From contig JAGPMW010000008.1 of NCBI GenBank assembly GCA_018052705.1, forward strand, positions 1-64,000: 64,000 nt of DNA, read 5' to 3'. The notes beneath the pieces are model-generated. The model searched no databases. It saw only the letters and a program-made list of their open reading frames with translations, and was not told the DNA's origin. Positions 34,638 through 42,750 of this stretch are shown one piece after another. The number at the start of each line of letters is the position of its first letter. The first letter of the stretch is position 1. The position numbers and the translations under genes were made by a program. This stretch comes from Selenomonas sp. Its GTDB lineage: Bacteria; Bacillota; Negativicutes; Selenomonadales; Selenomonadaceae.

Positions 34638-36128
34638 ATGGTTGAATCACATCCAGTAAACCGTAAGAAAGCGTTCAATATGCTCTTTTTCCTGGAGTTC
34701 TGGGAACGTTTCGGGTACTATGGACTGCAGGCTGTGCTGGCTTCGTTCTTCGTGAAGAGCCTGGGCATGGAGGATGCAGAATCATTCGTTGTTTTCGGCG
34801 CTTTCAGTGCCATGGTCTATGGTTATGTTTCTATCGGCGGCTATCTGGGCGACAAGGTGCTGGGAACGCAGCGCACAATCACGCTCGGGGCAATCGTGCT
34901 GACTATCGGCTATGCGCTGATGGCATTTGCCGGTGCGGACAAGACTCTGGTATTCCTCGCTCTTGGTGCGATTGCCTGTGGTAATGGTATCTTCAAGGCG
35001 AACCCGTCATCATTGTTGTCCAAACTATACGAAGGCGACGAGAAACATCTGGACAGTGCTTTCACGATGTATTACATGTCTGTGAATATCGGCTCCTTCC
35101 TTTCGATGCTGCTTGTACCAATTGTTGGCGGCCGCTATGGCTTGTCCCTGGGCTTCTCTATCTGCGCCATGGGTCTGGTGCTGGCAGTCGGCAGCTTTAT
35201 CGGTTTCCGCTATCTGGTCAAGGGGATTGACTCGCCGGCTGGTGCGAAGCCATTGTCGCTGCCAAAACTCGGCGTGACAATTGTTGGTGTTATCATAATG
35301 ACAGTGTTCTCGGCATGGATGCTTTCGCATCTGTCGGTTGCCCACTGGCTGCTGCTGATCATCGGTCTGTGTGTATTCGGCGTGTTTTTCAAGATGATCT
35401 TCCAGTCGCATGGTGCAGAGCGCAGCAAGATGATTGCGGCCATGATCCTCATCGTGGAAGCTATCGTATTCTTCACGCTGTATCAGCAGATGCCGACCTC
35501 GTTGAACTTCTTCGCAATCAAAAACGTCGAGCATGAGCTGTTGGGCATTACGATCTCGGATGCTGAGGTGTTCCAGACGCTCAATCCATTCTGGATTATG
35601 CTGGCCAGTCCGCTGCTTGCCTGGATGTATTCGCATTTTGGCGATAAAGGAACGGACCTTTCCATGCCGGCCAAGTTTGCGCTGGGCATGCTGCTGACGG
35701 CGGGATCATTCTTGGTGGTCGGTCTGTCAGCTGACTTTGCAAACGAAGGCGGCATCGTATCGGCTTGGTGGCTGGTGGGGTCTTATTTCCTGTCGAGTAT
35801 TGGCGAGCTGCTGATCAGCGGCCTGGGCCTCTCGATGATTTCGAAGCTGGTTCCGCAGCGCCTGATCGGTTTTCTGATGGGGGCATGGTTCCTGACAACG
35901 TCTATCTCGGCTGTGCTCGGCGGCTGGGTCGCTGCATTGACCACTGTACCGAAAAGTGTTGTTGATCCAGTCCAGACGCTGGCTGTATACTCACATGTAT
36001 TCATGCAGATCGGTTTGGTGACGTTAGCAGTGACTGTGGTTATGGCTTTGACTGTACCGGTGCTGAACCGTCTGATCAACAAATCGGATGAAAGCGAGCA
36101 GGATACTGAAGTTGCTGCTGGACACTGA
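34638..36128 (+). CDS. Proton-dependent oligopeptide transporter (POT/PTR2)
   Basis: 496 residues, about 14 membrane segments; imports di- and tripeptides with protons. The POT signatures are present: FLEFWERFGYYGLQAVL in the first helix (the ExxER region) and FKANPSSLLSKLYEGDEKHLDSAFTMYYMSVNIGSF (family pattern GIFKANPSS... and FxxFYxxINxG-like). The ATG has TTAGGAG eight bases upstream. Monocistronic, within the segment bounded by inverted tRNA-Arg genes. Confidence 0.93.
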   Translation: MVESHPVNRKKAFNMLFFLEFWERFGYYGLQAVLASFFVKSLGMEDAESFVVFGAFSAMVYGYVSIGGYLGDKVLGTQRTITLGAIVLTIGYALMAFAGADKTLVFLALGAIACGNGIFKANPSSLLSKLYEGDEKHLDSAFTMYYMSVNIGSFLSMLLVPIVGGRYGLSLGFSICAMGLVLAVGSFIGFRYLVKGIDSPAGAKPLSLPKLGVTIVGVIIMTVFSAWMLSHLSVAHWLLLIIGLCVFGVFFKMIFQSHGAERSKMIAAMILIVEAIVFFTLYQQMPTSLNFFAIKNVEHELLGITISDAEVFQTLNPFWIMLASPLLAWMYSHFGDKGTDLSMPAKFALGMLLTAGSFLVVGLSADFANEGGIVSAWWLVGSYFLSSIGELLISGLGLSMISKLVPQRLIGFLMGAWFLTTSISAVLGGWVAALTTVPKSVVDPVQTLAVYSHVFMQIGLVTLAVTVVMALTVPVLNRLINKSDESEQDTEVAAGH

Positions 36129-36145
36129 TTTACTATAGAGAAGAG

Positions 36146-36176
36146 TGCTGCTGCCGTTGGCGGTGGCATTTTTTTT
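36146..36176 (+). terminator. Terminator of the peptide transporter
   Basis: TGCTGCTGCC/GGCGGTGGCA with G-U pairs, followed by eight T residues. Confidence 0.75.
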
Positions 36177-36192
36177 ACATCATTTTTGCAAC

Positions 36193-36221
36193 AAAAAAGA
36201 GCTCATCCAACGGATGAACTC
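36193..36221 (-). terminator. Terminator of tRNA-Arg copy 2
   Basis: On the minus strand GAGTTCATCC/GGATGAGCTC then TTTTTTG. Confidence 0.8.
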
Positions 36222-36233
36222 TAAATTTCAAAA

Positions 36234-36311
36234 TGGTGACCCAGGAGGGATTCGAACCCCCGACCCTCTGATTCGTAGTCAGATACTCTAATCCAGCTGA
36301 GCTACTGAGTC
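36234..36311 (-). tRNA. tRNA-Arg(ACG), copy 2
   Basis: Same 78 bases as the gene at 33545, on the opposite strand. Flanks differ beyond a few bases, so only the tRNA itself was copied or kept identical. Confidence 0.93.
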
Positions 36312-36444
36312 ATTTTCTTGGCTGATCACTTGCGCAATCAACGTATATTATAATAGCATCCATTGGTGATTGTGTCAACACTTTTTTAAAAAAATATTGG
36401 ATGCGTTTAATTAAATAAAAATATGAATATAGTTCATCTTTTGC

Positions 36445-36473
36445 TTTTCAGCGGGAGGAATTTCCGATATAAT
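36445..36473 (+). promoter_or_regulatory. Promoter of the TetR gene
   Basis: TTTTCA (36445-36450), 17-base spacer, TATAAT (36468-36473). Confidence 0.55.
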
Positions 36474-36543
36474 AGTAAGAAGTGAGCAATCGGAGAAGCG
36501 CAGCGTATGGCTGCGAGGCTCTTGCAGGTTGGAGGCGATTGGT

Positions 36544-37158
36544 ATGGAAGAAAAGATGGGTCGGCGGGAGCGGAAAAAACTGCTTTCACGCAGGGCAATC
36601 CTGGATGCAGCAGTGTCACAGTTCAGTCAGAAGGGCTTTCGTGAGACTTCCGTAGCGGACATTATGAATGCGGCCGACCTTGGGATCGGGACATTCTATA
36701 ATTATTTTCAATCAAAAGAAGAAATACTTATGCACCTGTTGGGGCGCATGGTAACAGAAGTTGATGATGCGTTGGCTGAACTGCGGGCAGCGAAGCGCCC
36801 GGCCCGTGAGCAGCTGGCTGTTGGCTGCCGGATTACGGCAAAGTTTCTCGATGAGAACCGCTATGTCCTGCCGCTTTTTCTGTCGGCGGCAGATAAATCG
36901 GGCATGCCGGAGGAACAGCAGCATAAGTCGGAGATGCCGGCGCCGGGATTCAAGCCGGTGTTCGAGCGTATCCTGCGTGCGGGGCAGGCGGCTGGCGAGG
37001 TTCGCCGGGATGTGGCACCGGAGCTTATTGCTGAGATGTTCCATACCATTTATCAGGCCGCAGCGTTCAGCAAGCTGCCAGTGCCGTTTCAGGAGAATGT
37101 AGCCATGAAGACGCGGCTGCTGCTGGATGGAATCAAGACGGAAAACGAAAACAAGTGA
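36544..37158 (+). CDS. TetR/AcrR-family regulator
   Basis: 204 residues. The N-terminal helix-turn-helix is typical: RRAILDAAVSQFSQKGFRETSVADIMNAADLGIGTFYNYFQSKEEIL. The C-terminal ligand domain is not assignable. ATG 36544 is nine bases after GGAGG. It ends 48 bases before the radical SAM pair, with no terminator seen, so it probably belongs to that operon and may regulate it in response to a tetrapyrrole or related ligand (inference). Confidence 0.85.
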   Translation: MEEKMGRRERKKLLSRRAILDAAVSQFSQKGFRETSVADIMNAADLGIGTFYNYFQSKEEILMHLLGRMVTEVDDALAELRAAKRPAREQLAVGCRITAKFLDENRYVLPLFLSAADKSGMPEEQQHKSEMPAPGFKPVFERILRAGQAAGEVRRDVAPELIAEMFHTIYQAAAFSKLPVPFQENVAMKTRLLLDGIKTENENK

Positions 37159-37206
37159 GCCGGAAATTTGCCGGCTGGATCGATATTATATTTAGGAGTA
37201 GGATCA

Positions 37207-38394
37207 ATGATTAGTGTAACAAAACTTTTATTTGCCAGAGAATATTTCGGAGATAGTCTGCGTTATACGAAGACTGCTCATAGCATGCGCAATGGTGCCG
37301 GTGAGGGGATGGGGCCAGTGGTGGTCTGGAACTCAACCAAGACTTGTAATCTTAAATGCATCCATTGCTATATGAAATCTGACGCGCAGAAATATAAGAA
37401 TGAGCTGACAACGGATGAGGCCAAGAAATTCATTGATGACCTGGCTGAATTCCATGTGCCGGTGCTGCTGTTTTCGGGCGGTGAACCGCTGATCCGCCCG
37501 GATTTTTTCGAGCTTGCTGAGTATGCACAAAAGGCAGGGGTCCGTCCGACGCTGTCGACGAATGGAACGCTGATTACCCGTGAGGTTGCTCAGCAGATCA
37601 AAGACATTGGTGTGGGCTATGTCGGTATTTCACTGGACGGGCTCAAGGATGTCAACGATAAGTTTCGCGGGGCTGAGGGCGCCTATGAAAAGGCCATGAA
37701 GGGCATTGAGAACTGCGTAGCCGTAGGACAGCGGGTTGGCCTGCGTTTTACGATCAATCACCATAATATACAGGAACTGGACCGGATCTTTGACTTCATC
37801 GAGGAAGAGCAGATCAACCGGGTCTGCTTCTATCATCTGGTTTATTCCGGCCGTGGTGAGGCAATGGTCAATCAGGATGTTACGCCAGCCGAATCCCGTC
37901 AGGCGATGGATACGATCATCCGCCGGACCAGGGACTTCGAGGAGCGCGGTCTGGAAAAAGAGATTCTGACCGTTGACAATCACTGTGACGGTGTCTACAT
38001 GTATCTGAAGGCACTCGCGGCAGGGGAGGATGAGACGGCGGCCCAGATCAAGAAGTTCATCTCGATGAATGGTGGCAATCGTTCCGGCATTGCCTTCGGT
38101 GAGGTTGATCCGCTGGGGTATGTCCATCCAGATCAGTTTACGCAGCATCACACCTTTGGCAATGTGCGGGAGCGCAAGTTCGGCGATATCTGGTCGGATA
38201 CCTCTAATCCAATCATGGCTGGACTCAAGGACCGTAAACCGCTGCTTAAGGGGCGCTGTGCAAAATGCAGGTTCCTTGACAACTGCAACGGCAACTTCCG
38301 GACGCGGGCTGAGGCCTGCACGGGCGATTTTTGGGAGTCGGACCCGTCCTGCTATCTGACGGATGAGGAAATCGGCTTGACGGAGGGGAAATAA
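37207..38394 (+). CDS. Radical SAM protein NirJ1/AhbC-like
   Basis: 395 residues. The radical SAM cluster motif CNLKCIHC is at residues 47-54, FSGGEPL follows, and a second Cys cluster lies near the C-terminus (CAKCRFLDNCNGNFRTRAEAC). This matches the NirJ1 group of Firmicutes, related to AhbC, which removes acetate side chains from didecarboxysiroheme, and to heme d1 NirJ. ATG 37207 follows TTAGGAGTAGG. The next gene starts directly at its stop. With NirJ2 it probably works in siroheme-derived heme synthesis; ahbA/B are not in view. Confidence 0.87.
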   Translation: MISVTKLLFAREYFGDSLRYTKTAHSMRNGAGEGMGPVVVWNSTKTCNLKCIHCYMKSDAQKYKNELTTDEAKKFIDDLAEFHVPVLLFSGGEPLIRPDFFELAEYAQKAGVRPTLSTNGTLITREVAQQIKDIGVGYVGISLDGLKDVNDKFRGAEGAYEKAMKGIENCVAVGQRVGLRFTINHHNIQELDRIFDFIEEEQINRVCFYHLVYSGRGEAMVNQDVTPAESRQAMDTIIRRTRDFEERGLEKEILTVDNHCDGVYMYLKALAAGEDETAAQIKKFISMNGGNRSGIAFGEVDPLGYVHPDQFTQHHTFGNVRERKFGDIWSDTSNPIMAGLKDRKPLLKGRCAKCRFLDNCNGNFRTRAEACTGDFWESDPSCYLTDEEIGLTEGK

Positions 38395-39393
38395 ATGAAA
38401 ATTATATCCTGGAATACGACCAATGCCTGCAACATGTACTGTGCTCATTGTTACCGCGATGCCGGCTGCAAGGCAGAGGAGGAGCTCAATACCGACGAGG
38501 CCAAGAAACTCCTGCGGGAGATTGCCAAAGCCGGCTTTAAGATCATGATCTTCTCTGGCGGCGAGCCGTTGACCCGTCCGGATATCATTGAGCTGGTGCA
38601 ATACGCATCAGACCTGCACCTGATTCCGGTGTTTGGCACCAATGGCACGCTGATTACGCTTGAGATGGCGCAGAAGCTCAAGGATGCTGGCGCCAAGGGG
38701 ATCGGCATATCTCTTGACTCGCTTGACAAGGCGAAGCATGACAAGTTCCGCAGCTTCCCAGGTGGCTGGGATGGTGCCGTACAGGGCATGAAGAACTGCC
38801 GGGCCGTTGGGCTGCCGTTCCAGATTCATACGACGGTCATGGACTGGAATCAGCATGAGCTTGAGGCCATGACTGACTTTGCCGTCGAGATCGGTGCCAA
38901 GGCTCATCATTTCTTCTTTCTTGTCCCGACCGGCCGGGCCAGCACTATCGAGGCGGAATCCCTGCGCGCTGAGCAGTATGAGGATGTACTCACGCGTATT
39001 ATGCGCAAGCAGGAGCAGGTCGACATTGAGCTTAAGCCGACCTGTGCGCCCCAGTTCCTGCGCATTGCCGATCAGATCGGCGTCAAGACGCGCTTCCATC
39101 GCGGCTGTCTGGCTGGACTTTCCTACTGCATCATCAGCCCGCGCGGCAAGGTGCAGCCCTGTGCTTATCTCAATATGGAGCTTGGCGATGTGCGCGAGAC
39201 TCCTTTTGATGAAATCTGGGCGAATAATGAAGTTTTCAAAAAGCTGCGCACGATTGAATACAGCGGCGGCTGCGGCTCGTGCGATTACAAAGGCGCCTGC
39301 GGCGGCTGCCGTGCGCGTGCTGCCTGCTATCATGATGGCGACTACATGAGCGAAGAGCCATGGTGCCTCTACCATGGCCGCCGTGGTGAGTAA
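38395..39393 (+). CDS. Radical SAM protein NirJ2/AhbD-like
   Basis: 332 residues. The radical SAM motif CNMYCAHC is at 12-19, FSGGEPL follows, and the SPASM-like C-terminus carries CGSCDYKGACGGCRARA, characteristic of AhbD/NirJ2. AhbD decarboxylates Fe-coproporphyrin III to heme. The ATG directly follows the previous stop (TAA ATG) with GGAGGGG upstream, so the two are coexpressed. Exact substrate is inferred from the pairing. Confidence 0.87.
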   Translation: MKIISWNTTNACNMYCAHCYRDAGCKAEEELNTDEAKKLLREIAKAGFKIMIFSGGEPLTRPDIIELVQYASDLHLIPVFGTNGTLITLEMAQKLKDAGAKGIGISLDSLDKAKHDKFRSFPGGWDGAVQGMKNCRAVGLPFQIHTTVMDWNQHELEAMTDFAVEIGAKAHHFFFLVPTGRASTIEAESLRAEQYEDVLTRIMRKQEQVDIELKPTCAPQFLRIADQIGVKTRFHRGCLAGLSYCIISPRGKVQPCAYLNMELGDVRETPFDEIWANNEVFKKLRTIEYSGGCGSCDYKGACGGCRARAACYHDGDYMSEEPWCLYHGRRGE

Positions 39394-39401
39394 GCAGAAA
39401 G

Positions 39402-39659
39402 ATGAAAGAGTTTTTGCCAGGCTTTCTGGCTGCAATGAATGTTGCGGCCTTTGCTGCCTACGGCAGTGATAAATACAGATCCCGGCATGGGCAGTGGCGG
39501 ATCAGGGAGCGGACGCTGCTGCTGCTGGCACTGCTCGGCGGCAGCGCCGGTGCCTGGCTGGGCATGCAGGTGTTCCGGCACAAGACGCAGCATCTGAAGT
39601 TCAAATACGGAGTGCCGGTTATTTTTCTGATTCAGCTGGCTGGTGCAGTCTGGTTCTGA
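39402..39659 (+). CDS. DUF1294 membrane protein
   Basis: 85 residues, three predicted membrane segments. The FAAYGSDKYRSRHGQWRIRERTLLLLALLGGSAGAWLGMQVFRHKTQH block is the DUF1294 signature. Function unknown. It starts nine bases after NirJ2, so it is likely in the same operon. Confidence 0.85.
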   Translation: MKEFLPGFLAAMNVAAFAAYGSDKYRSRHGQWRIRERTLLLLALLGGSAGAWLGMQVFRHKTQHLKFKYGVPVIFLIQLAGAVWF

Positions 39660-39671
39660 AAGGGTGATCAT

Positions 39672-40475
39672 GTGATTAAGCTGATTTTATCGGATATGGA
39701 TGGTACACTGTTGGATGATGATGGCCAGGTGCCGGAGGGGTTCGATACGGTAATCGGGCAGCTCCGGGAGCGCGGGGTGATCTTTGCGCCATGCTCGGGG
39801 CGGCAGTATTTCTCCTTGCTCGACAGCTTCAAAGGCTATGAGGATGAATTCCTGTTCCTGGCGGAGAATGGAACAATGGTACGCTATCGTGGGCAGGAAT
39901 TATTTTCCAGTGCGATGAGGCGTGAAACTGGTCTGCAGGTTCTGGCAACCGCGCAGTCTTTGCCGGGAACCTATCAGGTGTATTGTGGCAAACAGGATGC
40001 CTATATCCTGGAGGAGCAGCATACGCCTGAGCTTCAGGCGGAACTCAGCAAGTACTATACTCATTCCGCCATTACAAGCGATTTTGAGCATTTAGACGAT
40101 GAACTGATCAAGGTGTCTGTATTTGATCCGACCGGTCATGCCGCAGCTACGATCTATCCGCTATTAGCCAAATATGACGGTCCGCTGCAGGTGGTGCTGT
40201 CGAGCGACTATTGGGTGGATGTCATGAATTTCGGCATCAATAAAGGTATTGCCATCCAGCAGGTGCAGAAGAAGTTGCATATTGCTCCCAATGAGTGTGC
40301 CGCGTTTGGTGATTATATGAATGATGCAGAGATGATGAGCTCGGTTTACTACAGTTTCGCAATGGCGAATGCACATCCGAAGATTAAGGAACTGGCGCGC
40401 TTTGAGACGGCAAGCAATCAGGAGCATGGGGTCCTTAAGGGAATCCAGTGGCTGATGGACCAGAAGCTCTGCTGA
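39672..40475 (+). CDS. HAD-family phosphatase (Cof-type), paralog B
   Basis: 267 residues, similar end to end to the protein at 11656. SDMDGTLLD, CSGRQYFSLLD, NFGINKGIAI and FGDYMNDAEMM give the HAD motifs. The start is GTG with GAAAGGGTG upstream, 12 bases after the DUF1294 stop. Substrate unknown. Confidence 0.86.
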   Translation: MIKLILSDMDGTLLDDDGQVPEGFDTVIGQLRERGVIFAPCSGRQYFSLLDSFKGYEDEFLFLAENGTMVRYRGQELFSSAMRRETGLQVLATAQSLPGTYQVYCGKQDAYILEEQHTPELQAELSKYYTHSAITSDFEHLDDELIKVSVFDPTGHAAATIYPLLAKYDGPLQVVLSSDYWVDVMNFGINKGIAIQQVQKKLHIAPNECAAFGDYMNDAEMMSSVYYSFAMANAHPKIKELARFETASNQEHGVLKGIQWLMDQKLC

Positions 40476-40495
40476 ATATCCTATAATATGTATGT

Positions 40496-40543
40496 AAAAC
40501 TGTAACTTTTGTGGTGGCTGTGCTACAATGAGGTTACAGTTTT
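40496..40543 (+). promoter_or_regulatory. Inverted repeat around the PHP-phosphatase promoter
   Basis: AAAACTGTAAC (40496-40506) and GTTACAGTTTT (40533-40543) are perfect inverted arms; the 26-base loop holds an extended -10 (TGCTACAAT, TACAAT at 40524-40529). T-rich sequence follows, so the same arms could also terminate the HAD transcript. Confidence 0.5.
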
Positions 40544-40565
40544 ATTTTTTGAGAGGATGTGCGAT

Positions 40566-41414
40566 ATGAAGATTGACTACCATATGCATTTTGAAAAGGG
40601 TTCCTATGATAAAAACTGGGTGGAGGGGTTCTTCACCGCAGCCAGTCAGCGTGGTCTTTCCGAGATCGGTATCTCCGAACATTCGCATACATTTCCCGAG
40701 TTCAGGGATCTTTATTACGAGGATCTGGTGCTTGATGATTCCTTTATCGGGCGGTTTCAGCAGCAATGGCTGAAAGCAAACAAATTCAAGTATACGCTGG
40801 CTGATTATTTCCGTTTCATGGCGGAGCTGCAGAAAACGCATACAGTCAAGACGGGCATTGAAGTATGTAATTTCCAGAATCAGGCGAAGGTCCGCGATAT
40901 CTTGTCAGAATACGATTTCGACTATGTCATCGGGTCGGTGCATTTCATTCGCGGCTGGGCCTATGATTCGGCGGAAATCAAGGCTGAGTGGGATCGTCAT
41001 TCGCTGCAGGATATCTATGAGTGGTATACGGAAGAGATTGAGAAGCTCGCAGCGGCAGGGCTCTATGATGTCCTGGGGCATCCGTTCAATATCCGTCTGT
41101 TCCGGATTCTGCCGGATTTCGATGTGACACCCTATCTGACGCGGGCGGTCAAGGCCCTGAAGTCTGCTGATATGGTGGTCGATGTGAATACGGGAACGCT
41201 TTATCGTTATCCGATTGCGGAAATATCACCATATCCGGATTTCATGCGATTGGCCGCGGAATATGATTTGCCAGTCATTCTGACTTCTGATGCACATCAG
41301 CCGGCAGATTGCGGGGCGTATCATCAGGAGGCGGCAGATTATGCAGCGTCTTTTGGATATACGAAAACCGTTCAATTTACTCATCGGCAGCGCAAAGTTA
41401 TTGCACTGGAATGA
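40566..41414 (+). CDS. PHP-domain histidinol-phosphatase-like protein
   Basis: 282 residues. DYHMHFEKGS, ISEHSHTFPE, GSVHFI, VLGHPFN and SDAHQP supply the His/Asp metal ligands of the PHP domain; order and length fit HisJ-type histidinol phosphatase. No other histidine genes are nearby, so another phosphoester substrate is possible. ATG 40566 follows GAGAGGA. Confidence 0.8.
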   Translation: MKIDYHMHFEKGSYDKNWVEGFFTAASQRGLSEIGISEHSHTFPEFRDLYYEDLVLDDSFIGRFQQQWLKANKFKYTLADYFRFMAELQKTHTVKTGIEVCNFQNQAKVRDILSEYDFDYVIGSVHFIRGWAYDSAEIKAEWDRHSLQDIYEWYTEEIEKLAAAGLYDVLGHPFNIRLFRILPDFDVTPYLTRAVKALKSADMVVDVNTGTLYRYPIAEISPYPDFMRLAAEYDLPVILTSDAHQPADCGAYHQEAADYAASFGYTKTVQFTHRQRKVIALE

Positions 41415-41459
41415 TGTTATATTTATAATTTATAGATATGATAAAATAACAGATATCTA

Positions 41460-41488
41460 TTGACAGAAAAACAATTCTGGCCTATAAT
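41460..41488 (+). promoter_or_regulatory. Consensus promoter of the 76-residue protein gene
   Basis: TTGACA (41460-41465), 17-base spacer, TATAAT (41483-41488). A leader of about 220 bases follows. Confidence 0.8.
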
Positions 41489-41511
41489 AAAAGTGTACCA
41501 AGAGAAGTGTT

Positions 41512-41709
41512 TTGGTTGAGCCAAAGCTGGAAATTTCCAATATTCTTGTTACGCGAGCTTAAGTTTTTTATGAGATTACTCGATATAACTTGCAACAAAG
41601 AGTAACTGCAGGCGACATTGCAGCTGCGTTGATTGACGATAGGCAAAAAGAGGCTGTGGATGGCTTTTATATATTTGTCATTGCAATCATAATTTGGGGC
41701 AAGGAGTGA
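41512..41709 (+). pseudogene. Interrupted small reading frame in the leader
   Basis: From TTG 41512 (AAGAGAAG upstream) a 65-codon frame with protein-like composition runs to TGA 41707-41709 but is broken by one in-frame TAA at 41560-41562. The part after the stop (for example VTAGDIAAALIDDRQKEAVD) looks like a folded protein ending in a hydrophobic tail. The final TGA lies inside the SD of the next gene. Either a decayed gene or chance; not recognised. Confidence 0.35.
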
Positions 41710-41714
41710 TCATC

Positions 41715-41945
41715 ATGAAGGTACAGATTTATTCACAGTGGATGGAAGATGTTTATATTCCTGTACGAGTAAAACAGTTCACAAAAGCAGCGAAGCTCAT
41801 GGGACATAATGGTTTTAAGGCTTATGCTGAAGGTCATGACGTGGTCGATCTGGCTCAGACAGACCGCAAATCTGATGAGCGTCAGGTAGTAGCAATGTGG
41901 CTCGATAACCGTGAGAATGACATCGTGGCAAAAGGCGTTGCGTAG
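41715..41945 (+). CDS. Hypothetical 76-residue protein
   Basis: A short soluble protein, unrecognised: MKVQIYSQWMEDVYIPVRVK, then a charged middle with VVDLAQTDRKSDERQVVAMW. AAGGAGTG eight bases before the ATG is a strong SD, and a consensus promoter lies 230 bases upstream, so expression is probably high. Followed by its own terminator. Confidence 0.7.
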   Translation: MKVQIYSQWMEDVYIPVRVKQFTKAAKLMGHNGFKAYAEGHDVVDLAQTDRKSDERQVVAMWLDNRENDIVAKGVA

Positions 41946-41961
41946 CAGAATATGGAATAAT

Positions 41962-41999
41962 GGCGTCCCTGATGAATTAAGCAGGCGGCGCCTTTTTTT
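41962..41999 (+). terminator. Terminator of the 76-residue protein gene
   Basis: GGCGTC...CCTG pairs with CAGG...GGCGCC, then seven T residues. Confidence 0.75.
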
Positions 42000-42015
42000 G
42001 TGCAGACTCGATCAG

Positions 42016-42055
42016 AAAAGTCCCGGCAGCCATCAAAATAGCTGCCGGGACTTTT
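42016..42055. terminator. Terminator of the minus-strand gene at 42066
   Basis: AAAAGTCCCGGCAGC/GCTGCCGGGACTTTT, perfect stem with a 10-base loop. Confidence 0.9.
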
Positions 42056-42065
42056 GGTCGTGGAA

Positions 42066-42641
42066 TCAGTGTGTAGTTTTGGGCGGCGTGGGGATGGTGA
42101 TGTCGAGTTTTACTTCCTGGACGGCAGCCGCCTCCTGCCGCATCTGGGCAGCGGTCTTCTGGCTCCAGACCTGCTGGACCTTTTTGATATAGCCATCTTC
42201 AGAGAACGGCTTATCCTGCTGGTGCCTGACGTGTTTTCTGAGTATGTCCATGAAACTGCTGTTTACAGGGACATCGCGCTGGGCCAGCAGGATCTGCAGT
42301 GTGGTGTCGACCAGATAGAGATGGATCGTTTCATCACGAAGACTTTTTTCAGTGGGCTTAAGTTCCGGCTGGATGCCAGTCAGTGAGAATGGAGCGTCGC
42401 CCCAGCCTTCTTTGAAGATGCCGTCAATCTGATAGAGGAAAAACAGCAGTCCAGCCTGCTCATAGAGGGCCAGTTCCATCTTGCCCGTGCGGAAGGCTTC
42501 AATGGCGATGAGATCGGTACGCGAGAGCTGCAGGATGAACATGCAGCCGTTGGCGTCGATCTGGAACATGCCGCCGTCCTGCTGTGTTTTTATCGGCAGT
42601 GGAAATTTATCGCCAATCTGGAAATTCATATAGTCGCTCAT
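42066..42641 (-). CDS. Hypothetical protein
   Basis: 191 residues, unrecognised, soluble. The N-terminal 100 residues read as beta-rich (GGMFQIDANGCMFILQLSRTDLIAIEAF), the C-terminus as helical and Gln/Ala-rich, with a Pro/Thr tail. AAGGAG precedes the ATG and a strong terminator follows. Transcribed alone and divergent from hydF. Confidence 0.6.
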   Translation of the reverse strand: MSDYMNFQIGDKFPLPIKTQQDGGMFQIDANGCMFILQLSRTDLIAIEAFRTGKMELALYEQAGLLFFLYQIDGIFKEGWGDAPFSLTGIQPELKPTEKSLRDETIHLYLVDTTLQILLAQRDVPVNSSFMDILRKHVRHQQDKPFSEDGYIKKVQQVWSQKTAAQMRQEAAAVQEVKLDITIPTPPKTTH

Positions 42642-42750
42642 GAAAAAACTCCTTCATAATTCTAGGTTTTGCGTATAACAACAGTGTACCATATTTTCAG
42701 GGGATTGTGCTATACTGAAGGCAGCAGGTACGGATAAGGAGTGATGAATC

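Noticed and set aside
37630-39435. Long antisense frames (over 270 codons) opposite the NirJ1 and NirJ2 genes
   Set aside because: Both sense genes carry complete radical SAM motifs; the antisense frames lack SDs and homologous features.
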